NCBI RefSeq assembly: GCF_027587205.1
Contig: NZ_JAPDOD010000002.1
Span: forward strand, 310,001-374,000
Reading direction: 5' to 3'
Origin: Solirubrobacter ginsenosidimutans
Lineage (GTDB): Bacteria > Actinomycetota > Thermoleophilia > Solirubrobacterales > Solirubrobacteraceae
Length of the DNA: 64,000 nucleotides
The notes beneath the pieces are model-generated. The model ran no database searches, was not told the DNA's origin, and worked only from the letters and a program-made list of their open reading frames with translations. The position numbers and the translations under genes were made by a program. Every line of letters begins with the position of its first letter. Position 1 is the first letter of the stretch. Shown here in pieces: positions 16,868-25,738 of this stretch.

Positions 16868-18114
16868 CGTCCGCTCCATAGGCCGCTGATCGGCACCGCC
16901 GCGAGGCGATCCCCGAACGGGACGGTGCTCGCACCGGTGTACAGCAGCGCGCCGGCTCTGAACGCCTGCCCCAGCTTGTCGCGCAGAAACGCCAGACCCC
17001 TGAAGTCACGCTCGTAGACGGTCGCGGCCGACTTCACGTCGACGGCGGAAACCGATCCATCGCGATGCTCCAGGACGAGGTCGACCTCCCGCTGCTCGCG
17101 ATCGCGGAAATGAAACAGCTGCGGGCGATCGTCGAGCCAGGAGATCTGCCGGTCGAGCTCCATCGCGACGAAGGTCTCGAAGAACATCCCGCCGAGGTCA
17201 GGATTGTCGGCGATGCGCGACGCGTCCGCCCCGACGAGGTACGCCAACAGGCCGGTGTCGGCGATGTGGACCTTCGGTCGCTTGATAGAGCGGGCCAGGA
17301 GGTTGTTGCTCCAGGCCGGCAGGCGCCTGATTAGGAAGAGCGTCTCCAGCAATTCGACGTGCCGGCGGAGCGTGGTCGCCGGGGCGGCCATCGTCTTGCT
17401 CAACCGTTCCACGTTGAGCTCTGCGGCGGACGTAGCTCCGATCGAAGAGAGCAGGCGTGCGACGAGCGCGCGATCGGCGACATCGCCCAGCGTTGCGAGG
17501 TCCTTGTCCATGATGCCGTCGATGTAACTCTCGAAGAAGCGTGCACGCCGATTGGGTGCCCGCAGTTGCGCCTCGGGATACCCACCCGCGGCCAGGATGT
17601 CGGCATACGCGGGCCGGCCGACACGCGCGTCGACGACCTCCGGGAAACGTCCGAGGGCGAGGTCGGGCACGAAGCGCTCCCGTCGGCCGTTGACCTCACC
17701 TTGGCTGAACGGGTGCAGCCGGAGGTACTCCGCCCGCCCGGCGAGGCTTTCCTTGACCTGCTTCATCTCGAGGAGGTTCGCCGAGCCCGTGATGGCGAAT
17801 TGCCCAGGCGACTTGTCGCGATCGACACGGACCTTGATCTCGGTCATCACCTCAGGAACGCGCTGCACCTCGTCGAGCGCGACCGGGGTTTTCAGCCCCG
17901 CGATGAAACCGGCCGGGTCGGTCGTCGCGGCCGCTCGAACCGCCTGGTCGTCGAACGTGAGGATCCGGCGATCCGCCGCCTCCGTGGCGGCGACCTGCTC
18001 CAGCAGCGTGCTCTTGCCGACCTGGCGGGCGCCGAGGACCACGACGACGCGCGTGTCGGCCAAGGCTTGTTCGACGGCGCGCTGGGCGTGTCGCGGGAGC
18101 AGTCCGGCGTGCAT
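16864..18114 (-). CDS. AAA ATPase with DUF4143 domain
   Basis: 416 residues. N-terminal AAA_14 domain with Walker A LGARQVGKSTLLEQ, Walker B TPVALDEVQRVPEV and sensor FAITGSANLL; C-terminal DUF4143 domain with HIADTGLLAYLVGA, MFFETFVAMELDRQ and the nuclease-like segment REVDLVLEHRDGSVSAVDVKSA. This large family is widespread and of uncertain function; the C-terminal part resembles restriction-like folds (E-D...VK). Members are often scattered, variable genes. Four spaced 16-base repeats precede the start and may control it. A small gene follows in overlap. Confidence 0.9.
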   Translation of the reverse strand: MHAGLLPRHAQRAVEQALADTRVVVVLGARQVGKSTLLEQVAATEAADRRILTFDDQAVRAAATTDPAGFIAGLKTPVALDEVQRVPEVMTEIKVRVDRDKSPGQFAITGSANLLEMKQVKESLAGRAEYLRLHPFSQGEVNGRRERFVPDLALGRFPEVVDARVGRPAYADILAAGGYPEAQLRAPNRRARFFESYIDGIMDKDLATLGDVADRALVARLLSSIGATSAAELNVERLSKTMAAPATTLRRHVELLETLFLIRRLPAWSNNLLARSIKRPKVHIADTGLLAYLVGADASRIADNPDLGGMFFETFVAMELDRQISWLDDRPQLFHFRDREQREVDLVLEHRDGSVSAVDVKSAATVYERDFRGLAFLRDKLGQAFRAGALLYTGASTVPFGDRLAAVPISGLWSGR

Positions 18115-18136
18115 TGGCGCAGGCTAACGGGTCGAC

Positions 18137-18219
18137 CCGACAAATCCACCACGGGAAACCCGCGAATCCTCCACGCCTACTCCGACAAATCCGCCACGCG
18201 CAGCCCGCGGATCCGCCAC
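18137..18219. repeat. Four direct repeats with a 22-base period before the ATPase gene
   Basis: On the minus strand the unit is GTGGnGGATnnGnsGG. Copies occupy 18204-18219, 18182-18197, 18159-18174 and 18137-18152, giving steps of 22, 23 and 22 bases. Two subtypes alternate: GTGGCGGATCCGCGGG / GTGGAGGATTCGCGGG and GTGGCGGATTTGTCGG / GTGGTGGATTTGTCGG. Spacing of about two helical turns on one DNA face suggests a multimeric protein-binding array. It ends 22 bases from the ATPase ATG. Confidence 0.75.
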
Positions 18220-18233
18220 GAGTCTTCCGTGCT

Positions 18234-19310
18234 TCACGCGGGGGTCAAGCGCAGGATCATGTGCCGGTGGCCGTTGACGGCGGGTGAGGCGAGGCGTTCG
18301 GCCGGGCCGGCGACCTCGATCGCGCGGGTCGCGTCGACGATCGCGCGGAGTGCGATCGACGCCTCCAGGCGGGCGAGCGCGGCGCCGAGGCAGAAGTGCA
18401 CGCCGTGGCCGAAGCTGAGATGGCGGGCTGCACCCTCGTTGAGCCCCGCGTACGCGAGCTGGACGAGTCCGTCGGCGGGGATCGCGACGCCGCCCAGCGT
18501 GACCGGACTCGTCGCGCGGCGCCAGAACGCCGCGAACGGCGGGTCGATCGCCAGCCGGTGCTCGACGAACGCGCTGAGGTCCTCCGGGACGGGACCGCTC
18601 GCCAGCTCGGCGAGCGCGCCCGCGAGCAGATGCCCGACCGAGTCCGAGCCGGCGACGAGCACCTCGCGGCACAGCCCGGCGGCCTCGCGCGCGGAGACCG
18701 CCCCGTCGTCGACGGCGCCTCGCAGAAGCGCGAGGATCCCGCCGGCCGGCTCCTCGAGCGCGGCGAGGAAGAAGCGCATCACGTCGCGCTCGGCCACCAA
18801 CCGGGCGCGCAGCGCGGCGCGGTCCTCCGTCGCGGTGTCGTCGGTGCTCGCCGCGTGCGCCAGCGCCTCGAGCGCGTCCCACCGCGCCCGCGGGAGACCG
18901 AGCAGCCGCGCGACCACGCGGAACGGCACCGGGCGCGTGAACGCCGCCACGACATCGACCGGCTCGCCGGTGACGATCCCGTCCAGCGCCGCCTCGACCT
19001 CGCCCGCGATCATCGCCCGCCACCCCTCGACCGCGCCGGGCGCGAACGAGCGGCGCAGCACCGCGCGCATCCGGCCGTGGTCGGGCGGGTCGAGCCCGAC
19101 GAGCGCCTGCGGCGTCAGCGCCAGCAACTCGCGCACGCCCGCGTCCTGCGCCGCGAGCTCCGCCACCCACGTGTCGTACTCGACCGGGCGCGGCCCGTCG
19201 AAGCGGTCCGAGCTCCACTGCGCCGGGTCGTGCAGGACCGCGAGCGCCGTCGGCGCGTCGGTGATCACCCACCCGTCGAGCGTGTCGTGTCGCCGGACCA
19301 CGGCGATCAA
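18234..19310 (-). CDS. Atypical cytochrome P450 lacking the E-R-R triad
   Basis: About 358 residues from TTG 19310 (GAGG nearby); GTG 19301 is possible, and a longer frame to 19433 has no homology. The haem loop FGHGVHFCLGAALARLE is intact and the I-helix shows VAGSDSVGHLL (Ser for the usual Thr). The K-helix that normally reads ExxR is HRLA before IDPP, and the meander with the usual NRDP...F.PDRF segment is missing between AYAGLNEG and ARHLSFGHG. The N-terminus is also about 40 residues short. It should bind haem, but normal monooxygenation is uncertain. No redox partner gene adjoins. Divergent from the small gene at 19328. Confidence 0.8.
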   Translation of the reverse strand: MIAVVRRHDTLDGWVITDAPTALAVLHDPAQWSSDRFDGPRPVEYDTWVAELAAQDAGVRELLALTPQALVGLDPPDHGRMRAVLRRSFAPGAVEGWRAMIAGEVEAALDGIVTGEPVDVVAAFTRPVPFRVVARLLGLPRARWDALEALAHAASTDDTATEDRAALRARLVAERDVMRFFLAALEEPAGGILALLRGAVDDGAVSAREAAGLCREVLVAGSDSVGHLLAGALAELASGPVPEDLSAFVEHRLAIDPPFAAFWRRATSPVTLGGVAIPADGLVQLAYAGLNEGAARHLSFGHGVHFCLGAALARLEASIALRAIVDATRAIEVAGPAERLASPAVNGHRHMILRLTPA

Positions 19311-19327
19311 GCCTAGGATCCTCAGCC

Positions 19328-19753
19328 GTGACCGAGATCGACGACTCGCTGCGTACCGCGCTGGCCGAACTGGAGGACTACCTCGACGGCGTTCCCGATG
19401 AGCGGGTGGCGGAGCTGACGCTGCCGTTCGCATCCCGTTGGGTCCTGCCGGAGCTCGGCTTCGACCTGCCCCGCCTGCAGGAAGAGGCCGACACGTTCGT
19501 CAAGGCGACGCCGCTCAGCGACCGGATCCTCTCCAGCTATCCCGGCCAGGTCGGGTACTGGGTCGAGCAGCGGATGGCGCTTGACGGCGACGCGGCCACG
19601 CAACTGCGCCGCGCCGAGACGATGCTGGCCGAGCGGGCGCAGCTCGTCGAGGACGAGGGCTTCCCGCGCGTCGCGGCGGGGCTGCGACGCGCGGCCGGCG
19701 ATCCGCTCTGGTCGGCGATCGCGCAGCGGATCGCCGAGTCAGTCCTCCCGTAG
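19328..19753 (+). CDS. Hypothetical protein, 141 residues
   Basis: GTG start only about 18 bases from the divergent P450 start, so one or both mRNAs may be leaderless. The product is acidic and helix-rich (LRTALAELEDYLDGVPDERV, RLQEEADTFVKATPLSDRIL, RAETMLAERAQLVEDEGF). No signal peptide, membrane segment or known domain recognised. The final 15 bases overlap the convergent molybdenum hydroxylase gene. Codon use looks like its neighbours, which supports it being a real gene. Confidence 0.6.
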   Translation: MTEIDDSLRTALAELEDYLDGVPDERVAELTLPFASRWVLPELGFDLPRLQEEADTFVKATPLSDRILSSYPGQVGYWVEQRMALDGDAATQLRRAETMLAERAQLVEDEGFPRVAAGLRRAAGDPLWSAIAQRIAESVLP

Positions 19754-22000
19754 CATCCGCCGCACGCGCGCGGGGGTGAACGGCACCTGCCGGATGCGCT
19801 TGCCCGTCGCGTCGAAGATCGCGTTGGCGATCGCGGCCGGGCCGTTGGTGATCAGCACCTCACCCGCGCCCATCACGTCCACGTCCTTGCGGTCGATGAT
19901 CCGGAAGTGCAGCTTGGGCATCGCGTTGAAGCGGATGACCGGGTAGCTCTCCCAGTCCTCCGAGGTGATCCCCTCGGGCCCCCACTTGAGCTCCTCGATC
20001 AGCGAGCGGCTGACGGTCTGCATCAGGCATCCCTCGGCCTGCGCGCGCATCCCGTCCGGGTTCAGGGCCGGTCCGCAGTCCTGCGCGGACCACACCTCGT
20101 CGACGACCACCTTGCCGGTCTTGGTGTCCACGGTGACGCCGAACACCGCCGCGTTGTAGCCGTTGTCGCCCTCGTAGACCATCGCCGCGATCCCGCGGCC
20201 CTTTTTGAAGCGCCCCGAGTCGATCTTCGAAGCTGCCGGGCGCGGCTTCCACTTCGCCATCGACGCGGCGAGGTTGATCACGTCGATCAGCCGCTGGTCC
20301 TTGAGGTGAGCGAGCCGGAACTCGACCGGGTCGCGGCCCGCCAGGTGCGCGAGCTCGTCCATGAACGACTCGTTCGCCCACGTGTTCTGGATCCGGTTGG
20401 GCGAGCGCAGCGGCCCTGCCATGAACGCGTGCTGGCCGCTGTGGCTGCGCAGCCGCTGGCTCGGGATCACGTACGACGGGCCGGAGTTGGAGTTGTCGAC
20501 CGCGTTGGGCCGGCTCGCCGGCGTCAGCGGCGGCGACTTCGGCAGCGGGTTCTCCGGCAGCCCGAGGAGGACGCCGGTCGGCAGGTTCGCGGGCGGACCG
20601 GGCCGGCCGCCGCGGGTGGCCGTCCACGCGACGCCGTCCCACGCGACGACGTTGCCGTTGGCGTCCAGGCCGCCGCGCATCTCGTGCAGATACGGCTGGC
20701 CGTAGTTCTCCCACTTGTGCTCGTCCGCGCGCATGTACTGCACGCGGACAGGCTTGCCGACCTGCTGGGAGATCACCGCGGCGTCGAGCGCGACGTTGTC
20801 GGCGCCGTTGAGCCCGTAACAGCCGGAGCCTTCGACGTAGATGACGTGCACGTTCTGCTTGGGCAGGCCGAGGGCGGTCGCGATCGCGTCGCGCAGCGGG
20901 TAGACGCCCTGCGTCGAGGACCACACCGTCGCCGTCTGCCCCTCGACCGAGGCGACGGCGGCCGACGCGCCCATCGACCCGTGCATCTGGATCGGGTAGC
21001 GGTAGTTGACCTGGAGCTTCTGTGCCGCGGCGGCGAGGGCGGGCTCGACGTCGTAGGTGTTGATCAGGATGCGATCGGTGGTCGCGGTCTGGCGCTGCAG
21101 GTCGCCGTAGAGGTGCTCGAAGTCCGGAAGCGGCGCGGTCTCCCACTCCACCTTCAGCAGCGAGGCGGCGTCGATCGCCTGCTCCTCGCGCTTGGCGACC
21201 ACCGCGACGAAGTTGTTCTTGACGACCGTCGCGAGGAACCCCGCGGGGTTGTGGCCGCCCGGGAAGCCGTCGACCTTCACCAGCTTGGAGTCGAGCGTCG
21301 GCGGGCGCACGACGCGCGCGTGGACCATGCCCGTCACGCGCACGTCCTGCGTGTACTCGAACGCGCCGGTCGCCTTCGCGGGTACGTCGACGCGCGGCAC
21401 GCTCGTCCCCACGACGCGATAGTCCTCGAAGCGCTTCGGTACCGCGTTGCCGGTGATCTTGAGGTTGAACTGACGGTTGCCGATCAGCTCGGCGTAGGAG
21501 ACCTGGCCGCTGCCGCCGTGGACGACGCCGTCCTTGACGGTCAGCGCCTCGATCGGCGCGCCGAGGCGCGCGGACGCCATGCCGAGCAGCGCCAGTCGAG
21601 CTTCCGCGGCGGCCTGGCGCAGGCCGCCCTTGGCCGCGTACTGGGTCTTGTTGGACTGGCTGCCGGCGGTGAAGCCCTGGTCGGGCGTGCGCCAGGTGTC
21701 GCCCTCGACGACCGTGAGCGCGGACAGCGGCACGTCGAGCTCGTCGGCCACGAGCTGCATCGTCGTCGTGAGCACGCCGGTCCCGAGCTCGACCTTGCCG
21801 GTGAGGACGGTGACCTTGCCGTTGCCGAGCACGGCGAGCCACGAGTCGATCAATGTCGGGTCGACCAGCGCGGGGCCGATCTGCGGCGCCTGCAACGTGG
21901 CAAACGCGGTCCGCGGGTTGAGCAGTCGCGGGAGCGTCGCGGCGACGAACATCGCGCCGGTGCCGGCGAGGAACTGGCGGCGATCGAGCGTGGCGGTCAT
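19739..22000 (-). CDS. Molybdenum hydroxylase large subunit, Tat-exported (IorB type)
   Basis: 753 residues from ATG 22000, overlapping the small-subunit stop by ATGA. N-terminal Tat signal (DRRQFLAGTGAMFVAATLP) followed by molybdopterin-binding domains of the isoquinoline 1-oxidoreductase beta / aldehyde oxidase family: GKVELGTGVLTTTMQLVADE, PIQMHGSMGASAAVASV, GSGCYGLNGADNVALDA and near the end DVMGAGEVLITNGPAAIANA with the catalytic Glu. It hydroxylates N-heteroaromatics or aldehydes with water; electrons leave through the 2Fe-2S subunit. Length is normal for IorB. No FAD subunit is encoded, as expected for this class. Substrate not predictable. Confidence 0.9.
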   Translation of the reverse strand: MTATLDRRQFLAGTGAMFVAATLPRLLNPRTAFATLQAPQIGPALVDPTLIDSWLAVLGNGKVTVLTGKVELGTGVLTTTMQLVADELDVPLSALTVVEGDTWRTPDQGFTAGSQSNKTQYAAKGGLRQAAAEARLALLGMASARLGAPIEALTVKDGVVHGGSGQVSYAELIGNRQFNLKITGNAVPKRFEDYRVVGTSVPRVDVPAKATGAFEYTQDVRVTGMVHARVVRPPTLDSKLVKVDGFPGGHNPAGFLATVVKNNFVAVVAKREEQAIDAASLLKVEWETAPLPDFEHLYGDLQRQTATTDRILINTYDVEPALAAAAQKLQVNYRYPIQMHGSMGASAAVASVEGQTATVWSSTQGVYPLRDAIATALGLPKQNVHVIYVEGSGCYGLNGADNVALDAAVISQQVGKPVRVQYMRADEHKWENYGQPYLHEMRGGLDANGNVVAWDGVAWTATRGGRPGPPANLPTGVLLGLPENPLPKSPPLTPASRPNAVDNSNSGPSYVIPSQRLRSHSGQHAFMAGPLRSPNRIQNTWANESFMDELAHLAGRDPVEFRLAHLKDQRLIDVINLAASMAKWKPRPAASKIDSGRFKKGRGIAAMVYEGDNGYNAAVFGVTVDTKTGKVVVDEVWSAQDCGPALNPDGMRAQAEGCLMQTVSRSLIEELKWGPEGITSEDWESYPVIRFNAMPKLHFRIIDRKDVDVMGAGEVLITNGPAAIANAIFDATGKRIRQVPFTPARVRRMLRED

Positions 22001-22461
22001 CGCTTCGCCTCGGCGGCCGCCTTGATCGCGGCGACGATCCGGAAGTGGGTGCCGCAGCGGCAGAGATACGGGGTCATCGCCCGCTTGATCTCGTCCTCCG
22101 TCGGGTCCGGGTGCGCGGCGAGGAACGCGTCCGCCGCGACGATCATCCCGTTCGTGCAGTAGCCGCACTGCGCCGCCTGATGCGCGATGAACGCCTCCTG
22201 CACCGGGCCGGGCTTCTCCTCCGTGCCCAGGCCTTCGAGCGTCGTGATCTTGTGATCGACGACGTCGCCGACCGCCGTCACGCATGAGCGCGTCGGCTCG
22301 CCGTCGATCTGCACGGTGCACGCGCCGCACTGCGCGAGCCCGCAGCCGAAGCGCGGCCCGCGAAGGTGCAGGTCGTTGCGCAGCACGTAGAGGAGCGGCG
22401 TGTCGCGCGCGGCCTCGACCACATGCCGTTTGCCGTTCACGCGAATGGCCACCTTCGCCAT
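21997..22461 (-). CDS. 2Fe-2S small subunit of molybdenum hydroxylase (IorA type)
   Basis: 154 residues from ATG 22461, preceded by GGAGGAGG at good spacing; a longer frame upstream is unsupported. Plant-type ferredoxin domain with CGLAQCGACTVQIDG plus the later Cys of RSC, then the helical [2Fe-2S]-binding domain with QCGYCTNGMI and CRCGTH. All eight cluster ligands are present. It transfers electrons from the molybdenum subunit encoded directly downstream. It has no signal peptide, so export would occur as a complex with the Tat-tagged partner. Confidence 0.92.
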   Translation of the reverse strand: MAKVAIRVNGKRHVVEAARDTPLLYVLRNDLHLRGPRFGCGLAQCGACTVQIDGEPTRSCVTAVGDVVDHKITTLEGLGTEEKPGPVQEAFIAHQAAQCGYCTNGMIVAADAFLAAHPDPTEDEIKRAMTPYLCRCGTHFRIVAAIKAAAEAKR

Positions 22462-22551
22462 CTCTGCCTCCTCCGTAAAAGTCAGACCCTGGTGCCGGAC
22501 TGTTCCGACGACCGGAATTCGCAATCCGGACCGACTCGGTTCAATTGAGGC

Positions 22552-23943
22552 TTATAGCGGAGCTGGGACGCTCATCTTTGTCTCGCGGACCGTCAGCACC
22601 CATTCGGGCGCTTCGACGACGGCGAGCAGCGCCTCGACGACGGCGGGGTCGAACTGCGTGCCCGAGCAGCGTCGCACCTCCGCGACCGCGTCGGCCACCG
22701 GCATCGCCTTGCGGTAGGACCGGGTCGTCGTCATCGCGTTGAAGGAGTCGCAGACGGCGACGATCCGGGCGGCCAGCGGGATCGCCTCGCCGGCGAGCCC
22801 GTCCGGGTAGCCACCGCCGTCGTAGCGCTCGTGCGAGGCGCGGACCACGACGCCGACGCTCGAGAGCATCCCGCCGACGCGATCGAGCATCTTCTGGCCC
22901 TCGATCGTGTGGGTCTTCATGATCGCCCACTCATCCGCGTCGAGCTTGCCCGGCTTGTTGATGATCGAGTCGGGGATCGCGATCTTGCCGATGTCGTGCA
23001 GCAGCGCGCCGAGCTCGGTCTCGCTGCGGACCTCCTCGGAGACGCCCATGCGCTCGGCGACGCTGACTGAGAGCTCGACGACGTCGTGGGTGTGATGGCC
23101 GGTGTACTCGTCGTCGTCCTCGAGCAGATCGGTCAGCAGCAACGCGGTCCCGCGGTAGGAGCGGCCGAGCTCCAGGGTCTGCTCGATCCGCGCGTCGCGC
23201 TCGCGCGCGAAGACGTTGAGCAGCGCGACGAGCGGCAGCACGAGCGCGACGGTGACCGGCGCGGTGTCGGCGGCGATCGCGGTGAGGACGGCGATCGGCC
23301 AGAGCAGGGTGGCGACCTTGTTCGCGCGCACGTACGCGGCGGCGAGCTCGCGCGCCGGCGTGCCGGTCGCGAGCCGCGTCCGCAGCGCGAACGTGACGCA
23401 GTCGATGGCGGCGTGGGCGAGGAACGCGAGCCCGTACACCGGCAGCCAGTGCCACGCCGGGAGCTGCGCGCCGAAGGCCAGCAGCACCGTGGCGGGGCCG
23501 ATCACGAACCACGAGTCGGCCAGCGGCGGGAACACGAGGCGGTTGATCGAGCGCTGGCCGAGGACGACGCTGAGCGCCTGCGAGAGCAGGTAGGCGAGCG
23601 CGACCAGCAGCGGGACGATCGGCGTCGGGAGCAGGAGCAGCATCGGGAACGCGACCAGCTCGACGGGCACGAGCGTCGCCTCGAGATACGCGAAGCCGAC
23701 GCGCGACACGCCCGCCAGCATCACCACGAACAGCGCGGCCAGCGGCAGCGAGAACGCGCGCGTGGGCTCAAAGAGGAACGCGAGCGCGAGCGCGGCGACG
23801 AGGAAGGCCAGCCCGAAGAGCGTCTCGCCCAGCCGCTCACCCGCATCGAACGAGGCGCGAGGGCGGGCGCGTCCCTGCTCGATCCGGCGCGCGATGGAGT
23901 TCGGAGCGTCCTTGGACATGGGTCGGCCCAAGTGATCGGCCAT
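22552..23943 (-). CDS. Membrane HD-GYP domain protein (c-di-GMP phosphodiesterase type)
   Basis: 463 residues (MSKDAPN at 23919 is an alternative start). About six membrane segments occupy roughly 40-235 (for example LFGLAFLVAALALAFLF), then a short coiled linker and an HD-GYP domain (about 250-440): THDVVELSVSVAERMG, LGALLHDIGKIAIPDSIINK, ASHERYDGGGYPDGL and AVCDSFNAMTTTRSYRKAM. All hallmark HD and GYP residues are present, so it probably hydrolyses cyclic di-GMP. The membrane part may be a sensor. It is divergent from a degenerate EAL/HDOD gene, forming a signalling pair around a 110-base intergenic region. Confidence 0.9.
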   Translation of the reverse strand: MADHLGRPMSKDAPNSIARRIEQGRARPRASFDAGERLGETLFGLAFLVAALALAFLFEPTRAFSLPLAALFVVMLAGVSRVGFAYLEATLVPVELVAFPMLLLLPTPIVPLLVALAYLLSQALSVVLGQRSINRLVFPPLADSWFVIGPATVLLAFGAQLPAWHWLPVYGLAFLAHAAIDCVTFALRTRLATGTPARELAAAYVRANKVATLLWPIAVLTAIAADTAPVTVALVLPLVALLNVFARERDARIEQTLELGRSYRGTALLLTDLLEDDDEYTGHHTHDVVELSVSVAERMGVSEEVRSETELGALLHDIGKIAIPDSIINKPGKLDADEWAIMKTHTIEGQKMLDRVGGMLSSVGVVVRASHERYDGGGYPDGLAGEAIPLAARIVAVCDSFNAMTTTRSYRKAMPVADAVAEVRRCSGTQFDPAVVEALLAVVEAPEWVLTVRETKMSVPAPL

Positions 23944-24053
23944 CCGAGCGGCGCCTGAAGACGGCGGTCGATCGGCGCCGGAATTGTCAGGGCTAGACCC
24001 GATTCGATCCGGAGGGGGTTAACGTCGCCCGCCGATCGGCCGATAGAGCCACC

Positions 24054-25268
24054 ATGCAACTGCGCGAGCGATTTGTGAGGCCCTCTGAGGAGACCGCACC
24101 CGCGGTCGTCGTCTCCCGCCAGCCGATCCTCGACCAGTGCGAGCGCATCGTCGGCTTTGAACTGCTCACCCCGGCCGCCGACGACTCGCGCGAGGCGACG
24201 GCGACGCTGCTCGCCCACGCGTTCGGCGACATCGGTCTGCCGCGGCTCGCCGGCTCGCGCACGGTGCACGTCAACGTCTCCCGCGACTTCCTGCTCGCCG
24301 CGCGCCCGCTGCCGCTGGATCCGGCCGGCGTCGTGCTCGAGATCGAAGCCGATCAGCCCGCCGATGACGTGCTCCTCGCGGTCATCCGCGAGGCGCGCAA
24401 CCAGGGCTTCCGGATCGCGCTCGACCACTTCCGCGCCGAAACCGACGCACTCCTGGACTACGCCGACAGCGTCAAGCTCGACGTCGCCCTGATGGACGAG
24501 GACGCGATCGACGCCGCCGTCAACGTGGCGCGCGGCCTCGGCCTCGGCGTGATCGCCGGTGGCGTCGAATCGCGCGACAAGTACGGCTTCACGCGCGGCC
24601 TGGGCGTCGACTTCTTCCAGGGCCAGTACTTCGCCGAGCCGGTGATCGTGACCGGCACGTCGGTGCCTACCTACCGTTTCCGCGCGCTGTCGATGCTGGC
24701 GGCGGGCGACGCGACGTCGTTCGAGCAGCTCGAGCGCGTCATCTCCGAGGACCCGGGCCTGAGCCTCAAGCTCGTCAAGCTCGCCAACTCGGCCTTCTTC
24801 GGCGGCCGCCATCGCGCCGGGACGATCCGCCAGGCGCTGATGACGCTCGGCTCCGTCGCCGTCCGCCGCTGGGCGACGATGATGGTGCTCGCCGGTGTCA
24901 GTGACCGTCCCAGCCACCTGCTCGAACTCGGCCTGCTGCGCGCGCGCCTGTGTGAGCTCGTCGCCGCTCGGACGCCCGGTGCCGAGGCCGAGCGCGGCTT
25001 CACCGTCGGTCTCTTCTCGGTCGTGGACTCGCTCCTGGGCACCCGCATGCCGGCGCTGCTCGAGGACCTGCCGTTCGACGAGCGCACGACCCTCGCGCTC
25101 GGCGCCCACCAGGGCCCGGAGGGCCGTCTGCTCGCCGGGATCCTCGCCTACGAAAGCGGCGACTTCGACGGCTGCGTGCAGGCCGGCGTGAGCCTGGTCG
25201 ACATCGCCCGCGCCTACGGCGAGGCGCTCGACTGGACCGACGGCGCGCTGGTGCAGCTCACCGCCTGA
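24054..25268 (+). CDS. Degenerate EAL plus HDOD protein (YuxH type)
   Basis: 404 residues. N-terminal EAL-like domain (about 18-200): the signature is GFELLTP instead of EAL, HVNVSRDF is kept, but the metal pair reads ALDHFRA instead of DDFG, so catalysis is doubtful while ligand binding is possible. C-terminal HDOD domain (about 205-395): FEQLERVISEDPGLSLKLVK and LANSAFFGG. Family knowledge: YuxH-like proteins are regulatory scaffolds in c-di-GMP or stress signalling. It is divergent from the HD-GYP gene. Purine-rich GGAGGGGG lies upstream but rather far from the ATG. Confidence 0.9.
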   Translation: MQLRERFVRPSEETAPAVVVSRQPILDQCERIVGFELLTPAADDSREATATLLAHAFGDIGLPRLAGSRTVHVNVSRDFLLAARPLPLDPAGVVLEIEADQPADDVLLAVIREARNQGFRIALDHFRAETDALLDYADSVKLDVALMDEDAIDAAVNVARGLGLGVIAGGVESRDKYGFTRGLGVDFFQGQYFAEPVIVTGTSVPTYRFRALSMLAAGDATSFEQLERVISEDPGLSLKLVKLANSAFFGGRHRAGTIRQALMTLGSVAVRRWATMMVLAGVSDRPSHLLELGLLRARLCELVAARTPGAEAERGFTVGLFSVVDSLLGTRMPALLEDLPFDERTTLALGAHQGPEGRLLAGILAYESGDFDGCVQAGVSLVDIARAYGEALDWTDGALVQLTA

Positions 25269-25270
25269 AC

Positions 25271-25738
25271 CTATTCGGGCACGTAGAGCCGCGCACGCAT
25301 GTTCTCGTCGGTCTGGGGATTGAAGTCCCACAGGCCCTTGAGCTGGGCGCGCAGGTCGTCCGGAAGCCGGTCGACCCCGTCCTGGTCGATCTCGACGAGG
25401 TTCCAGGCGGGATCGCGCAGATAGAGCTGCACGACGTCGCCGGGGAGTTCGACGAGGTGGTTGCCGAAGGCCTCCTTGTCGAACGCGTTGCGACGCTCAG
25501 CCGCCCGGTAGACCGGCTCGAGGTCGTCGACGGTGATGCCGAGGTGGTGGTGGCTCGTCGGCTGCAGATCCTTCTCGAAGAGGTGCAGCTGCGTCCGGCC
25601 GAGCGCGAGCCACTGGACCGGAAGGCCGAAGTTGGGCGTCGGGATCGGCTCCGCGGCGAGGACGTCGACGTAGAAGTCGACCGACTCCGCGAGGTCACGC
25701 GCGTTGATGGAGACGTGGTTGACGCGGGCGTTCGTCAC
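25271..25738 (-). CDS. Glyoxalase/VOC-family protein
   Basis: 155 residues from GTG, overlapping the preceding gene by GTGA. VOC fold: NHVSINARDLAESVDFYVDV at the N-terminus, HHHLGITVDDLEPVYRAAER in the middle and VVQLYLRDPAWNLVEIDQDG as the final metal-ligand strand. Members are dioxygenases, glyoxalases or resistance proteins; none is indicated. It is the last gene of a four-gene operon headed by the cysteine peptidase-like protein, and it is convergent with the EAL/HDOD gene only two bases away. Confidence 0.85.
   Translation of the reverse strand: MTNARVNHVSINARDLAESVDFYVDVLAAEPIPTPNFGLPVQWLALGRTQLHLFEKDLQPTSHHHLGITVDDLEPVYRAAERRNAFDKEAFGNHLVELPGDVVQLYLRDPAWNLVEIDQDGVDRLPDDLRAQLKGLWDFNPQTDENMRARLYVPE

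Noticed and set aside
18137..18219. CRISPR array
   Set aside because: Units are 16 bases with 6-7 base gaps, far too short for repeats and spacers, and no cas gene is present.
19907..22162. 751-codon plus-strand frame opposite the molybdenum hydroxylase
   Set aside because: Antisense of a protein with Tat signal and molybdopterin motifs; composition is non-protein-like.
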